From assembly GCF_007827955.1 (NCBI RefSeq), contig NZ_VITR01000010.1, positions 1 through 64,000 of the forward strand: DNA of 64,000 nucleotides. The letters are read 5' to 3'. This DNA is from Nitrospirillum pindoramense (lineage in GTDB: Bacteria; Pseudomonadota; Alphaproteobacteria; Azospirillales; Azospirillaceae). Shown here piece by piece: positions 25,153 through 33,913 of the stretch. The notes beneath the pieces were generated by a model. The model saw nothing but the letters and a program-made list of their open reading frames with translations. It was not told the DNA's origin and did no database searches. Position 1 is the stretch's first letter. Each line of letters begins with the position of its first letter. Made by a program: the position numbers and the translations under genes.

Positions 25153-26655
25153 ATGGGATGGCGGATGCTTCGCATATTCGTCGGCAGTGTCTATTTCCTG
25201 CGCCTGGACCCGGTACGCTGGGCGGAACATCAACCGTTCCCCCCCCTGGGTACCCTCTATGCCGCCGGCACGCTTCAGGCGGCCGGGCATGAGGTGCACT
25301 TCTTCGATGCCATGATCGCCGACAGCGTGGCGGAATGGTCGGCGCGGGTGGCCGAGGTGCGGCCGGACATCGCCGTCCTTTACGACGACAATTTCAATTA
25401 CCTGTCCAAGATGTGCCTGTCGGCCATGCGGCTGGCGGCACTGGACATGATCGCGGCGGCCAAATCCGCTGGCGCCAAGGTCGCCATTTGCAGCGCCGAC
25501 GCCGCCGACCACCCCGACCTTTACCTCGACGCCGGCGCCAGCGCCGTCATCGTGGGCGAAGGGGAGGCGACGCTGGCCGAACTGACGGCCGCCTGGCGCG
25601 CCGGCGTCGATGACTTGTCCGCCATCAAAGGTCTGGCGTGGCGTCGTGCCGGGGATACGATGCGCAATCCCAAGAGGGAGGTACTGCGTGATCTGGACGC
25701 CCTGCCCACGCCCGCTTGGGAATTGGTGGACATGGCGGCGTACCGCCAGATCTGGCACCGGCACCATGGCTTTTTCGCGTTGAACCTGGTCACGTCGCGC
25801 GGCTGCCCGTATGCGTGCAATTGGTGCGCGAAGCCCATCTGGGGTCAGGGCTACGCCGTGCGTGGCGCCCGCCCGGTGGCGGAGGAACTGGCTCGCCTGG
25901 TCCGTCTGGCGGCCCCCGACTACATCTGGTTCATGGATGACATCATGGGGTTGAAGCCCCGCTGGTGGGGGGAGTTCGCGGACGCCATCGAGGAACTGGG
26001 CGTCAAGGTGCCCTTCAAGTGCCTCAGCCGCGCCGACCTGGTGCTGCGCGATGGGGCGGTCGACGATCTGAGGCGCGCGGGCTGCGACGTCGTCTGGCTG
26101 GGGGCGGAGTCCGGCAGCCAGAAGATCCTGGACGCCATGGACAAGGACCTGTCGACCGGGGAAATCGCGGCGGCGACCGCCCGCCTCAAGGCGGCCGGCA
26201 TACGTGTCGGCCATTTCCTCCAGTTCGGCTATCCTGGCGAAGGCATGGCGGAGATCGGGCAGACCCTGGCCATGCTGCGGACCACCCGGCCGGATGAGAT
26301 CGGCATTTCCGTGTCCTACCCCCTGCCGGGGACGGTGTTTCACGACCGGGTGCGGAACCAACTGCGGGAAAAGCGGCATTGGGACGTGTCGTCCGACATG
26401 GCCATGCTGTACCGCGGCCCCTACACCACGGCGTTTTACCGGCACCTGCACACCTATGTGCATCGGGATTTCCGGCTGCGCCGCACGCTGGCGCACCTGC
26501 GGGACGTTTTGGCGGGTAGGACAGCGAAGGGCGGCCACCTGCGCGCGCTGGCCTTTGTCGCCTATTGCGGCATCGCCATCCCGTTGTCCTGGGCGCGCCT
26601 GCACCTGTTGCGCCTCATGCCCCATCCCGTCACGGCACGCAGGGCGGCGCCGTGA
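25153..26655 (+). CDS. B12-binding-type radical SAM protein 1
   Basis: A 500-residue protein; the ATG at 25165 is an alternative start (MLRIFVGS). The N-terminal half has the Rossmann-like layout of cobalamin-binding radical SAM enzymes (PFPPLGTLYAAGTLQAAGHEVHFFDA and VIVGEGEATLAEL), although the DxHxxG motif is missing, as in many COG1032 members. The radical SAM core carries CxxxCxxC at Cys218, Cys222 and Cys225 (GCPYACNWC), then WFMDDIMGL, GAESGSQKILDAMDK and LQFGYPGE. The cluster generates a 5'-deoxyadenosyl radical. The family includes methylases and cyclases such as BchE and HpnJ. The gene is the first of a six-gene operon. The substrate is unknown. Confidence 0.88.
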   Translation: MGWRMLRIFVGSVYFLRLDPVRWAEHQPFPPLGTLYAAGTLQAAGHEVHFFDAMIADSVAEWSARVAEVRPDIAVLYDDNFNYLSKMCLSAMRLAALDMIAAAKSAGAKVAICSADAADHPDLYLDAGASAVIVGEGEATLAELTAAWRAGVDDLSAIKGLAWRRAGDTMRNPKREVLRDLDALPTPAWELVDMAAYRQIWHRHHGFFALNLVTSRGCPYACNWCAKPIWGQGYAVRGARPVAEELARLVRLAAPDYIWFMDDIMGLKPRWWGEFADAIEELGVKVPFKCLSRADLVLRDGAVDDLRRAGCDVVWLGAESGSQKILDAMDKDLSTGEIAAATARLKAAGIRVGHFLQFGYPGEGMAEIGQTLAMLRTTRPDEIGISVSYPLPGTVFHDRVRNQLREKRHWDVSSDMAMLYRGPYTTAFYRHLHTYVHRDFRLRRTLAHLRDVLAGRTAKGGHLRALAFVAYCGIAIPLSWARLHLLRLMPHPVTARRAAP

Positions 26656-28052
26656 CCGACATCCTGCTGACCCACGGCTATTTCCTGATGGAGGATCCGG
26701 CGGAACGGGCGGTGATGAAGCCCTATCCGCCGCTGGGACTGCTTTACATCTCCTCCCACCTCAAGGCCCAGGGCTTCGCGGTGGAGGTGATGGACAGCAC
26801 CTTCATGGACATGGCCACGGCCATGGCCACCCTCGCGGCGAAGCGGCCCCCGGTGGTGGGCATCTATGTCAACCTCATGACGCGGGGCAACGCCCTGCGC
26901 CTGGCGACGGCGGCCAAGGCGGCGGGCGCCACGGTCATCTTCGGCGGGCCGGAGCCGGCGAACTACGCCGAGGAATATCTGGCGCGCGGCGGCGACATCG
27001 TCGTGTCGGGGGAGGGCGAGCTGACCCTGGCGGAGCTGATCCCCCATCTGGCCCGCCACGGCCTGACGGGCCTGGACCAAATCCACGGCATCGCCTATCG
27101 CGGGAAGGATGGCGGGGTGCGTCGCACGCCGGCGCGCAAGCAGATCGCCGACCTCGATGCCCAGCCCTTCCCCGACCGGGGCGCCATCGACCTGGAACGC
27201 TATCTGCAGACTTGGAAGACGCATCACGGCGTCCGTTCCGTCTCCCTCATCGTGGCGCGGGGTTGCCCCTATACCTGCAACTGGTGCAGCCATTCCGTCT
27301 TCGGCCACAGCCACCGCCGCCGGTCACCGCAGAACGTGGCCGATGAGATCGAATTCATCCGCGACACCTACGCGCCCGACCAGCTGTGGTTTGCCGACGA
27401 CGTGTTCACCATCAATCAGAAATGGCTGGAACAATTCGCCGCCGAAATGAAGCGCCGGGGCCTGCGCTACCCGTTCGAGACGATCACGCGGGAGGACAGG
27501 CTGAACGGGCGGGTGGCCGACCTGCTGGCCGAATTGGGCTGCTACCGCATCTGGATCGGCGCCGAAAGCGGGTCGCAGCGCATCCTGGACGCCATGCAGC
27601 GCCGCACCAACGCCGTGCGTATGCGCGAGATGATCGCCCTGGTGCAAAGCCGGGGCATCCGCGCCGGCACCTTCATCATGCTGGGCTATGATGGCGAGAC
27701 GTGGCAGGACATTGATGAGACGGCCCGCCATCTGCGCCTGTCCGCCCCCGACGACGTGCTGACCACCATCAGCTATCCCATCAAGGGGACGCCCTATTAC
27801 GACAAGGTTGCCGACCGCATCGCGGGCGGCGGCGCCTGGCATGAAAGCAGCGACCGGGCCCTGACGGTGGTCGGCCGCAGGTCACGCCGCTTCTACCGCC
27901 ACGCCCAGCATTGGCTGGCGGCGGAAAGCCGGCTGGGCCGGCTGGAGGCGGCGCCGCGCCCCGACCTGCTGCGCCAGGCGCGGGCGCGCGCCTCCTCCCT
28001 GGTCAGCCGGCTCGCCATGTACGCGACCCGGCATGAGGTGGAACATGGCTGA
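26652..28052 (+). CDS. B12-binding-type radical SAM protein 2
   Basis: A 466-residue protein whose GTG start overlaps the preceding stop by 4 bp. The N-terminal domain shows YPPLGLLYISSHLKAQGFAVEVMDS, VIFGGPEPANYAEEYLARGGDIVVSGEGELTLAEL. The radical SAM cluster ligands are Cys205, Cys209 and Cys212 (GCPYTCNWC). Further marks are LWFADDVFTI, IGAESGSQRILDAMQRRTN and FIMLGYDGETWQDI. It is a close structural relative of protein 1 of the operon and belongs to the same COG1032-type family. The tandem arrangement suggests consecutive steps on one substrate (inference). Confidence 0.88.
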   Translation: MTDILLTHGYFLMEDPAERAVMKPYPPLGLLYISSHLKAQGFAVEVMDSTFMDMATAMATLAAKRPPVVGIYVNLMTRGNALRLATAAKAAGATVIFGGPEPANYAEEYLARGGDIVVSGEGELTLAELIPHLARHGLTGLDQIHGIAYRGKDGGVRRTPARKQIADLDAQPFPDRGAIDLERYLQTWKTHHGVRSVSLIVARGCPYTCNWCSHSVFGHSHRRRSPQNVADEIEFIRDTYAPDQLWFADDVFTINQKWLEQFAAEMKRRGLRYPFETITREDRLNGRVADLLAELGCYRIWIGAESGSQRILDAMQRRTNAVRMREMIALVQSRGIRAGTFIMLGYDGETWQDIDETARHLRLSAPDDVLTTISYPIKGTPYYDKVADRIAGGGAWHESSDRALTVVGRRSRRFYRHAQHWLAAESRLGRLEAAPRPDLLRQARARASSLVSRLAMYATRHEVEHG

Positions 28053-28836
28053 TGCGCTTGCCCAAGCGGCGGCCTTCGACCGCTTCGCCGACGATTACGA
28101 CACCGGCTTCGCCCACAGCATTCCCGGCCGCTGGCTGCGCCACGCGGTGTGGCGGCGGGTGGCCCCCCATGTGCGGCGGGGGATGCGCGCCCTGGACCTG
28201 GGCTGCGGCACGGGGGAGGACGCGCTGTGGCTGGCCCATGCCGGCGCGCGGGTGACAGCCGCCGACGGCTCCCCCGCCATGCTGCGGGTCACCGCCGACA
28301 AGGCCGCGCGCTTCGGCATGGGCGACCGGGTCGACACCCGCATCGTCGACCTGAATGCGCCAGGCGATCTGGGCGGCCCGCACGACGTGGTGCTGTCCAA
28401 CTTCGGCGCCCTGAACTGCGCCATGGATTTGGCGCCCCTGGTCCGGGCCCTGGATCGCGCCGTGGCGCCGGGGGGCGTGGTGGCCCTGGTGGTCATGGGG
28501 CGTCTTTGCGCCTGGGAAACGCTGTGGTACGGCCCGCGGCTGCGGCGCACAGCGGTGCGGCGCTGGTCCGGCCGGTCCACCGCCGACATCGGCGGCACGA
28601 CCATCCCCATCCGCTACTGGACGCCGGGGGGCATCGCCCGCGCCTTCGCCCCGTCCTTCCAGGTCCTGTCCGTGCATCCAGTGGGCCTGTTCCTGCCGCC
28701 GTCCGACCTGTTCGCGCGACTGGAACGCCATCCGCGCCGCCTGACCCGTCTGATGCGGTGGGAAAGGCGGGCGGCCGATTGGTCCGGCCTGGCCGGTCTG
28801 GCCGATCATCATCTGACCCTCCTGCGGCACATCTAA
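28045..28836 (+). CDS. Class I SAM-dependent methyltransferase
   Basis: A 263-residue protein from ATG 28045, chosen because GAGGTGG lies just before it; ATG 28033 is also in frame. The start lies 8 bp inside the previous gene. Motif I is MRALDLGCGTGEDALWLAHAG, followed by VTAADGSPAMLR (motif post-I), HDVVLSNFGALNC (motif II/IV) and a late APGGVVALVVMGR. These are the signatures of class I Rossmann methyltransferases of the UbiE/small-molecule type. Its position inside the radical SAM operon suggests O- or N-methylation of the same product. Confidence 0.86.
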   Translation: MADALAQAAAFDRFADDYDTGFAHSIPGRWLRHAVWRRVAPHVRRGMRALDLGCGTGEDALWLAHAGARVTAADGSPAMLRVTADKAARFGMGDRVDTRIVDLNAPGDLGGPHDVVLSNFGALNCAMDLAPLVRALDRAVAPGGVVALVVMGRLCAWETLWYGPRLRRTAVRRWSGRSTADIGGTTIPIRYWTPGGIARAFAPSFQVLSVHPVGLFLPPSDLFARLERHPRRLTRLMRWERRAADWSGLAGLADHHLTLLRHI

Positions 28837-28852
28837 GGGAAGCGCCCGCGCC

Positions 28853-30325
28853 ATGATCCTGTTCTACAATCCGGTCAGTTCCCCCTCGCGGAAGCCGGTC
28901 ATGCCCTTGGCGCTGCTGGCCGTGGGCGCGATGCTGGAGGGGTGGGAGGACTACCGCATCATCGACGGCAACTTGGTGCCGCAGGGGCTGGCCGCCCTGC
29001 GCCAGGCCATCGTGGAGACCGGGGCCGATATCCTGTGCCTGACGGTGATGCCGGGACCGCAGTTGACCGACGCCGTACCCATCTGCAAGGCGCTGAAGGT
29101 CGAATTCCCCCGTCTCATTATCGTTTGGGGCGGCTATTTCCCCACCCTGCACGGCCAGATCCTGATGCGGGAGCCGTATGTCGACTATCTGTTCCGCGGC
29201 CATTGCGAGTTGGCCTTCGGCGACTTCGTGCGCAAGATCCGGGCGGGGGAGGATGTCACCGGACTGCCCGGCCTGGGCTGGCGCGACACGGAAGGTGCGG
29301 TTCACCTGAACCCGAAGCCGCCGGTGCCCGATATCAACGCCCTGCCGGATTTTCCCTATCACCGCGTGGACATGGACGTTTACGCCCGGCCATCCTTCCT
29401 CGGCTCGCGCACCATGGCCCACCACGCCAGCTATGGCTGCCCCTTCCAGTGCAATTTCTGCGCGGTGGTGCACAAGGTGAACGGCCGCTATTCCGCCCAG
29501 ACGGCGGAACGCGCCGCCGCGGTGGTGGAGCGGCTGGTGCGCGACCACGGCGCCACGGCGGTGGAGTTCTACGACAACAATTTCTTCGTCAACGAGGCCC
29601 GCTGCGCCGAGTTCGCGGAGCGCATCACGCCGCTGGGTATCGGCTGGTGGGGTTTCGGCCGTGCCGACACCATGCTGAAGTTCAGTGACGACACCTGGAC
29701 CAAGTTGAGCCGCAGCGGCCTGAAGATGGTGTTCATGGGGGCGGAGTCCGGCGACGCCGCGATGCTGGAGCGCATGAACAAGGGCGGCAAGCAGGATGGC
29801 AACACCATCCTGGCGGTGGCGGAGAAGATGCGCCGCTTTGGCGTGGTGCCGGAGATGTCCTTCATCATCGGCAATCCGCCCGATCCGGAAAAGGATGCGG
29901 AAAATACCATCCAATTCATACGGATGCTGAAGAACGTTAATCCAGCGACTGAGATCGTCATCTACATCTACAGCCCAGTGCCGGTGGAAGGCGCCATGTC
30001 GCAGGAGGCGGAGGCCGCTGGCTTCGAATACCCCAAGGACGTCACGACCTGGACGGAGGCGAAGTGGGAGAGGTTCGCCCAGCATCTGTCGTCCGACCTG
30101 CCGTGGATGAACGACCGGATCCGCCGCAAGATCGCCAATTTCCAGCGGGTGCTTCACGCCCGATACCCCACCATCACCGACACCCGCCTGGGCGGCATCG
30201 GCCGCGTCGCCCTGCGCGTCCTGGCGTCCTGGCGCTATAGGGCGCAATTCTATGATTTCCCGGTGGAACTGCGCCTGCTGAACAAGCTGTTCCCCCACCG
30301 GCGCCCCGAAATCCAGGGGTTCTGA
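28853..30325 (+). CDS. B12-binding-type radical SAM protein 3
   Basis: A 490-residue protein, 16 bp after the methyltransferase. The N-terminal part (MILFYNPVSSPSRKPVMPLALLAVGAML, then GGYFPTLHGQILMREPYVDYLFRGHCELAFGDF) fits a cobalamin-binding-type domain. Cys196, Cys200 and Cys203 (GCPFQCNFC) bind the radical SAM cluster. EFYDNNFFVNEARC, MGAESGDAAMLERMNKG, MSFIIGNPPDPEKD and IYIYSPVPVEG continue the COG1032 pattern. It is more distant from proteins 1 and 2 than they are from each other. It probably performs a distinct radical step, such as a C-methylation or cyclisation, but this is inference. Confidence 0.88.
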   Translation: MILFYNPVSSPSRKPVMPLALLAVGAMLEGWEDYRIIDGNLVPQGLAALRQAIVETGADILCLTVMPGPQLTDAVPICKALKVEFPRLIIVWGGYFPTLHGQILMREPYVDYLFRGHCELAFGDFVRKIRAGEDVTGLPGLGWRDTEGAVHLNPKPPVPDINALPDFPYHRVDMDVYARPSFLGSRTMAHHASYGCPFQCNFCAVVHKVNGRYSAQTAERAAAVVERLVRDHGATAVEFYDNNFFVNEARCAEFAERITPLGIGWWGFGRADTMLKFSDDTWTKLSRSGLKMVFMGAESGDAAMLERMNKGGKQDGNTILAVAEKMRRFGVVPEMSFIIGNPPDPEKDAENTIQFIRMLKNVNPATEIVIYIYSPVPVEGAMSQEAEAAGFEYPKDVTTWTEAKWERFAQHLSSDLPWMNDRIRRKIANFQRVLHARYPTITDTRLGGIGRVALRVLASWRYRAQFYDFPVELRLLNKLFPHRRPEIQGF

Positions 30326-30328
30326 GCC

Positions 30329-31342
30329 ATGGGCGATTTCGCCATAGCGCGCGCCTGGCGGGGCCGGCGCCTGTCGCGGGTGCCCGTGGTCACCCTGATG
30401 CCGCACAGCCGCTGCAACTGCCGCTGCGTCATGTGCGATATCTGGAAGGCCAATCGCAATGGCAGCAGCCTGGACCCGGCGACGGTGGACCGGCTGGTCG
30501 CGGACCTCCAGTCCCTGGGCGTGCGCTGGGTGGTGCTGTCGGGTGGGGAGGCCTTGCTGCACCCCAATCTTTGGGCCCTGTGCGCCGCGCTCAAGACGCT
30601 GCCGCTCAAGATCACCCTGCTCAGCAGCGGCCTGCTGCTGGAACGGCATGCCGCCGCCATCGTGACCTGGTGCGATGAGGTCATCGTCTCCCTGGACGGG
30701 CCCGAGGCGACGCACAACCGCATCCGTGGCATCAAGGATGCGTATGCGTCGCTGGCCGCCGGCGTCGACGCCCTGCGCCAGCAGCGGGCGAGTTATCCGG
30801 TGGCGGGGCGCTGTGTGGTCCAGCGGGGCAATTTCCTGGACCTGCCGGCCACGGTCGATGCCGCCAAGGCGCTGGGCCTGGACAGCATCTCTTTCCTGGG
30901 GGCCGATCTCAGTTCCACCGCCTTCAACCGTCCGCAGGGCTGGGAAGGCCCCCGGGTGGAGGATGTGGGGCTGGACGCGGACCAGTGCGACGCCCTCGAC
31001 GCCATCCTGGGCGCGCTGGCCGCCAACCATGCCGGCGACTTCGCCAGCCGCTTCATCCAGGAAAGCCCCGCCCGGCTCAGCCGCATCGTCGCGCACTACC
31101 GCGCCGCGCTGGGCCTGGCGCCTCCCCCGCCGGTGCGCTGCAACGCGCCCTGGATCTCCACGGTGGTGGAGGCCAACGGAACCGTGCGCCCCTGCTTTTT
31201 CCACGAGCCCATCGGCACGCTTGGCAGCGATGGGACCCTGCCGGAAATCCTGAATGGCCCGGCCGCTCGGGCCTTTCGCGCCGGCCTCGACATGCACAGC
31301 GACCCGACCTGCCGGCGTTGCGTCTGCAGCCTCAAGCTATGA
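30329..31342 (+). CDS. Radical SAM/SPASM-type protein
   Basis: A 337-residue protein, 3 bp after radical SAM protein 3. Cys29, Cys33 and Cys36 (CNCRCVMC) supply the SAM-binding cluster, followed by LSGGEALLHPNLWALCAAL and VSLDGPEATHNRIRG, the MoaA/PqqE-type core. The C-terminal region (CNAPWISTVVEANGTVRPCFF, then CRRCVC) has the spaced cysteines of a SPASM or twitch domain for auxiliary iron-sulphur clusters. SPASM proteins often modify peptides or small sugars. No precursor peptide is seen beside it. It may act on the same unknown product as the B12-type enzymes. Confidence 0.87.
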   Translation: MGDFAIARAWRGRRLSRVPVVTLMPHSRCNCRCVMCDIWKANRNGSSLDPATVDRLVADLQSLGVRWVVLSGGEALLHPNLWALCAALKTLPLKITLLSSGLLLERHAAAIVTWCDEVIVSLDGPEATHNRIRGIKDAYASLAAGVDALRQQRASYPVAGRCVVQRGNFLDLPATVDAAKALGLDSISFLGADLSSTAFNRPQGWEGPRVEDVGLDADQCDALDAILGALAANHAGDFASRFIQESPARLSRIVAHYRAALGLAPPPPVRCNAPWISTVVEANGTVRPCFFHEPIGTLGSDGTLPEILNGPAARAFRAGLDMHSDPTCRRCVCSLKL

Positions 31343-32094
31343 GCCCCGTCATGTCCCATCCCCGGCCGGCCCCGCCGCCCCCGCCCGTCGCCCCCGCCAC
31401 CCGTCTGTTGTGGGCGCCCTGGATGGCGGCCAAGCGCGCCGTGCTGCGCCGGCGCCTGCGCCGCCCGGTGTTCGAGACCATCCGGGGGCGGTCCTTCGCC
31501 GTCTGGCCCGGCGTGTTCAACCCCGTGGTCTTCCGCACCGGACGCTTCCTGGCGGAGTTCATCGCCACCAGCCCGCTGCTGGAACCGCTGGGCGCCGGGG
31601 CGACGGCGCTGGACGTGGGCACCGGCTGCGGCGTGCTGGGCATCTTCGCCGCCACGCGCGGCTATCAGGTGACGGCGGTGGACGTGGTGCCGGAGGCGGT
31701 GGCCTGCGCCCGCGCCAACGCCCTGCTGAACACTCTGGCGGTCGATGTCCAGCAGGGGGACCTGTTCGCGCCAGTGGCCGGCCGCACCTTCGACCTGGTG
31801 CTGTTCTCCCTGCCGAAGTTCCGGGGCACGCCCGCCACCACCTTCGAGCGCTCCTGGCGCAGCCCGGACGTCATCGACCGGCTGGCCGCCGGCCTGCCCG
31901 GCATGCTGAAGCCCGGCGGCAAGGCCTATTTCGTGCTGACAAGCCATGGTGACTGTGCCGGCATGCTGGACGGCCTGGCCCAGGCGGGCCTGGCGGTTGA
32001 GCGGGTGCTGTGGCGGCATTTCGGCGTCGAAACGCTGGCGATCTATTCCGCCACCGCGCCGAACCGGTCCAGCAGCGCGGCCGTGTCCAGCTGA
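31339..32094 (+). CDS. SAM-dependent methyltransferase, HemK/PrmC-like fold
   Basis: A 251-residue protein whose ATG overlaps the SPASM gene stop by 4 bp; ATG 31351 is an alternative start. Motif I is ALDVGTGCGVLGIFAATRGYQVTAVDVVPEAV. In place of the NPPY motif of HemK-type enzymes it has FSLPKFRG, so the catalytic pocket differs from true N5-glutamine methyltransferases. The N-terminal FAVWPGVFNPVVFRTGRFLAEFI is typical of HemK-like small-molecule methylases. It is the last gene of the radical SAM operon. Its 3' end overlaps the convergent amidohydrolase gene by 52 bp. Confidence 0.83.
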   Translation: MSPVMSHPRPAPPPPPVAPATRLLWAPWMAAKRAVLRRRLRRPVFETIRGRSFAVWPGVFNPVVFRTGRFLAEFIATSPLLEPLGAGATALDVGTGCGVLGIFAATRGYQVTAVDVVPEAVACARANALLNTLAVDVQQGDLFAPVAGRTFDLVLFSLPKFRGTPATTFERSWRSPDVIDRLAAGLPGMLKPGGKAYFVLTSHGDCAGMLDGLAQAGLAVERVLWRHFGVETLAIYSATAPNRSSSAAVSS

Positions 32095-33089
32095 GGCCTA
32101 AGTGCCGCCAGCATCTCCGCCACCGCCAGATCCACATGCTTGATACGGCCGCCCACGGTCAGGCGGCCGTAGCCGGATGGGGCGCCTAAGTCCCCGTCCA
32201 CCAGCACCGGCCGGCCGGCCCGGACCACCAGCAGGATGTCCGCCGGCGTCAGGGCGAAAAAGGCGTCCCAGCGATCGACCGCGCGCCGCCGGGCGATAAC
32301 CAAGTCGTTCGGGGCGGCGTGCCGCCAGAAGCGCGCCGCCGCGCCCGTCAGGCCGTCGAACAGCGCCGCGTCGGGTATCCGGCCCCGGGCCTGGCGCAGA
32401 TGGTCCCACAGTGTGCCGGGCGCGGAGATGGTGGCGTCGGTGCCGAACAGCACCGGGGTATGGCGCAGGGCCGCCGTCACATCGGCCGTCCGGCCGAACA
32501 GGAACAGGTTGCTGGCGGGGCACCAGATCAATGAGGCCAGCCGCCGGAAATCCTCTCCCGCCAGGCTGACCCCATGCACGCCGGCGACCCGCCGCCGGAA
32601 CAGGTTTTCCCTCAGGAAGTCCAGCGCCCGGCGGCGGCTGTCCGCCGTCACCCCCTCCGCCAGATGCAGCACCGCCGGCCCCAGGCCCCCCAGCCAGCGC
32701 CAGGGGCTGGCCAGCTCCGGCGAGTGCAGGTCCTGATAGGGGGCCAGCACGCCGATAGGCCCGTCGCCTGGGGCACCGCCATGGTCCACCACCGCCGTTA
32801 CCCCCCACAGCAGATTTTTCAACAGGCCGACCTGCCGGCGCAAGGCGGCGGGGATGGCCTCGATGCGACGGACCAGGGCGCGATCCGCCTGCACATCCCG
32901 GCTCCACCCCAGGAAGTCGTCGTAGGGCGGTGCGCCGGTGGGGGGATAGCAGTTGAAGACCAGATGGTCGTGGGAGTTGATCAGCCCGGGAAAGGCGATG
33001 CACTCTCCCCAAAGCGCCCAATGGGAGGCCGTCAGTTCGGTCAGCAGCGGTGGGGCGGGGGCGGGCCCGATCCAGAGGGGGGCTGTCAC
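32043..33089 (-). CDS. Amidohydrolase-family protein (ATZ/TRZ-like)
   Basis: A 348-residue protein that overlaps the YdcF-like gene by 4 bp at its start. Metal-site motifs of the amidohydrolase superfamily are present: NSHDHLVF (His40, His42), a third histidine in GVHGVSLAG, WCPASNLFLFG and the catalytic Asp in FGTDATIS. No signal peptide is seen. It lacks the usual N-terminal beta-sandwich before the first histidines (FPGLINSHDH begins at residue 33), so it is shorter than the typical 400-450. The substrate is unknown; deaminase or hydrolase chemistry is expected from the family. It is the last gene of the minus-strand run that starts with the cytochrome gene. Confidence 0.76.
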   Translation of the reverse strand: MTAPLWIGPAPAPPLLTELTASHWALWGECIAFPGLINSHDHLVFNCYPPTGAPPYDDFLGWSRDVQADRALVRRIEAIPAALRRQVGLLKNLLWGVTAVVDHGGAPGDGPIGVLAPYQDLHSPELASPWRWLGGLGPAVLHLAEGVTADSRRRALDFLRENLFRRRVAGVHGVSLAGEDFRRLASLIWCPASNLFLFGRTADVTAALRHTPVLFGTDATISAPGTLWDHLRQARGRIPDAALFDGLTGAAARFWRHAAPNDLVIARRRAVDRWDAFFALTPADILLVVRAGRPVLVDGDLGAPSGYGRLTVGGRIKHVDLAVAEMLAALRPQLDTAALLDRFGAVAE

Positions 33090-33892
33090 GCCGGCCCCTG
33101 GGTGGTATGGGTGGGTGTGCCATGGGCCAGTCTGTACGCCAGCAGCCCCAGGGCCTCATGCGCCGCCAGGTCAAGGTGGGCCAGATTGGCGGCTAGCGAC
33201 AGGTGATGCTGCCGCCCCTGGGCCGCCGTCTGGTAGTTCGATGGCCAGGGCGTCACCTGCCAGCCGGCGCGCGCGGCCGACAGCATGGCGCGGGGCATAT
33301 GGTAGGCCGACGCCACCAGCACCCAGCGCTGCCCGGCCTGAGGCTGCGCAACATCCTTGGCGAACAATAGATTCTCCAGGGTGGTGCGCGACCGTCCCTC
33401 ATAACTGACCCGGGCGTCGTCCAGACCCAGGTCGGCGAAGACGTGCCGGGCCACCACCGCGTCCGCCACGCCGATGCCGCCGATGTCGCCGGCCCCGCCG
33501 CTGAAGATGACGCGCGCCTCCGGATGGCGGCGCGCCAACGCCGCCGCCGCCAGCAGGGTGCCCCCGTCGGGCCCCACGCCAGGCACGCCCCGGCTACGCA
33601 ACGCTTCGCCATTCAGGCCTTCGCCCAGGACCAGGATGCCGTCTATGGCCTCGGGTTCCGTCGTGGGCCGGGAATACTGGTTCTCGATGGGCCGCAACGC
33701 CCAGTCGCCCACCGGCAGGATGAGCAGGATCAGCAGCGACAGGGCGCCGGCCACGGCCGGCAACAGGGCCGCCGCATGGCGCCGGGCTGCCAGCCAGACG
33801 GTGGCGACCGCCGTCCAGACCAGTAGATGGCTGGGCGCCACCAGATACCAGCCCACCTTGGAAACAATGAAGAACTCCAACGGCGTCACCAT
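33086..33892 (-). CDS. YdcF/ElyC-like DUF218 membrane protein
   Basis: A 268-residue protein that begins 21 bp after the MtrB-like gene on the same strand. Two N-terminal hydrophobic segments (SHLLVWTAVATVWLA and AVAGALSLLILLILPVGDWAL) precede a DUF218 domain from about residue 84 (DGILVLGEGLNG, RHPEARVIFSGGAGD, YEGRSRTTLENLLFAKDV and VLVASAYHMPRAMLSAARAGW). ElyC and SanA-type members of this family affect envelope polysaccharide or peptidoglycan metabolism. A role in envelope or polysaccharide maturation is therefore likely, but the biochemical activity of the family is not settled. Confidence 0.84.
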   Translation of the reverse strand: MVTPLEFFIVSKVGWYLVAPSHLLVWTAVATVWLAARRHAAALLPAVAGALSLLILLILPVGDWALRPIENQYSRPTTEPEAIDGILVLGEGLNGEALRSRGVPGVGPDGGTLLAAAALARRHPEARVIFSGGAGDIGGIGVADAVVARHVFADLGLDDARVSYEGRSRTTLENLLFAKDVAQPQAGQRWVLVASAYHMPRAMLSAARAGWQVTPWPSNYQTAAQGRQHHLSLAANLAHLDLAAHEALGLLAYRLAHGTPTHTTQGPA

Positions 33893-33913
33893 GGCGCCGC
33901 CCGAAGCAAGGCA

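Noticed and set aside
28493-31297. 934-codon minus-strand frame under the radical SAM operon
   Set aside because: Length is notable, but it covers three well-supported plus-strand genes and its translation resembles no protein family; typical of high-GC third-position bias.
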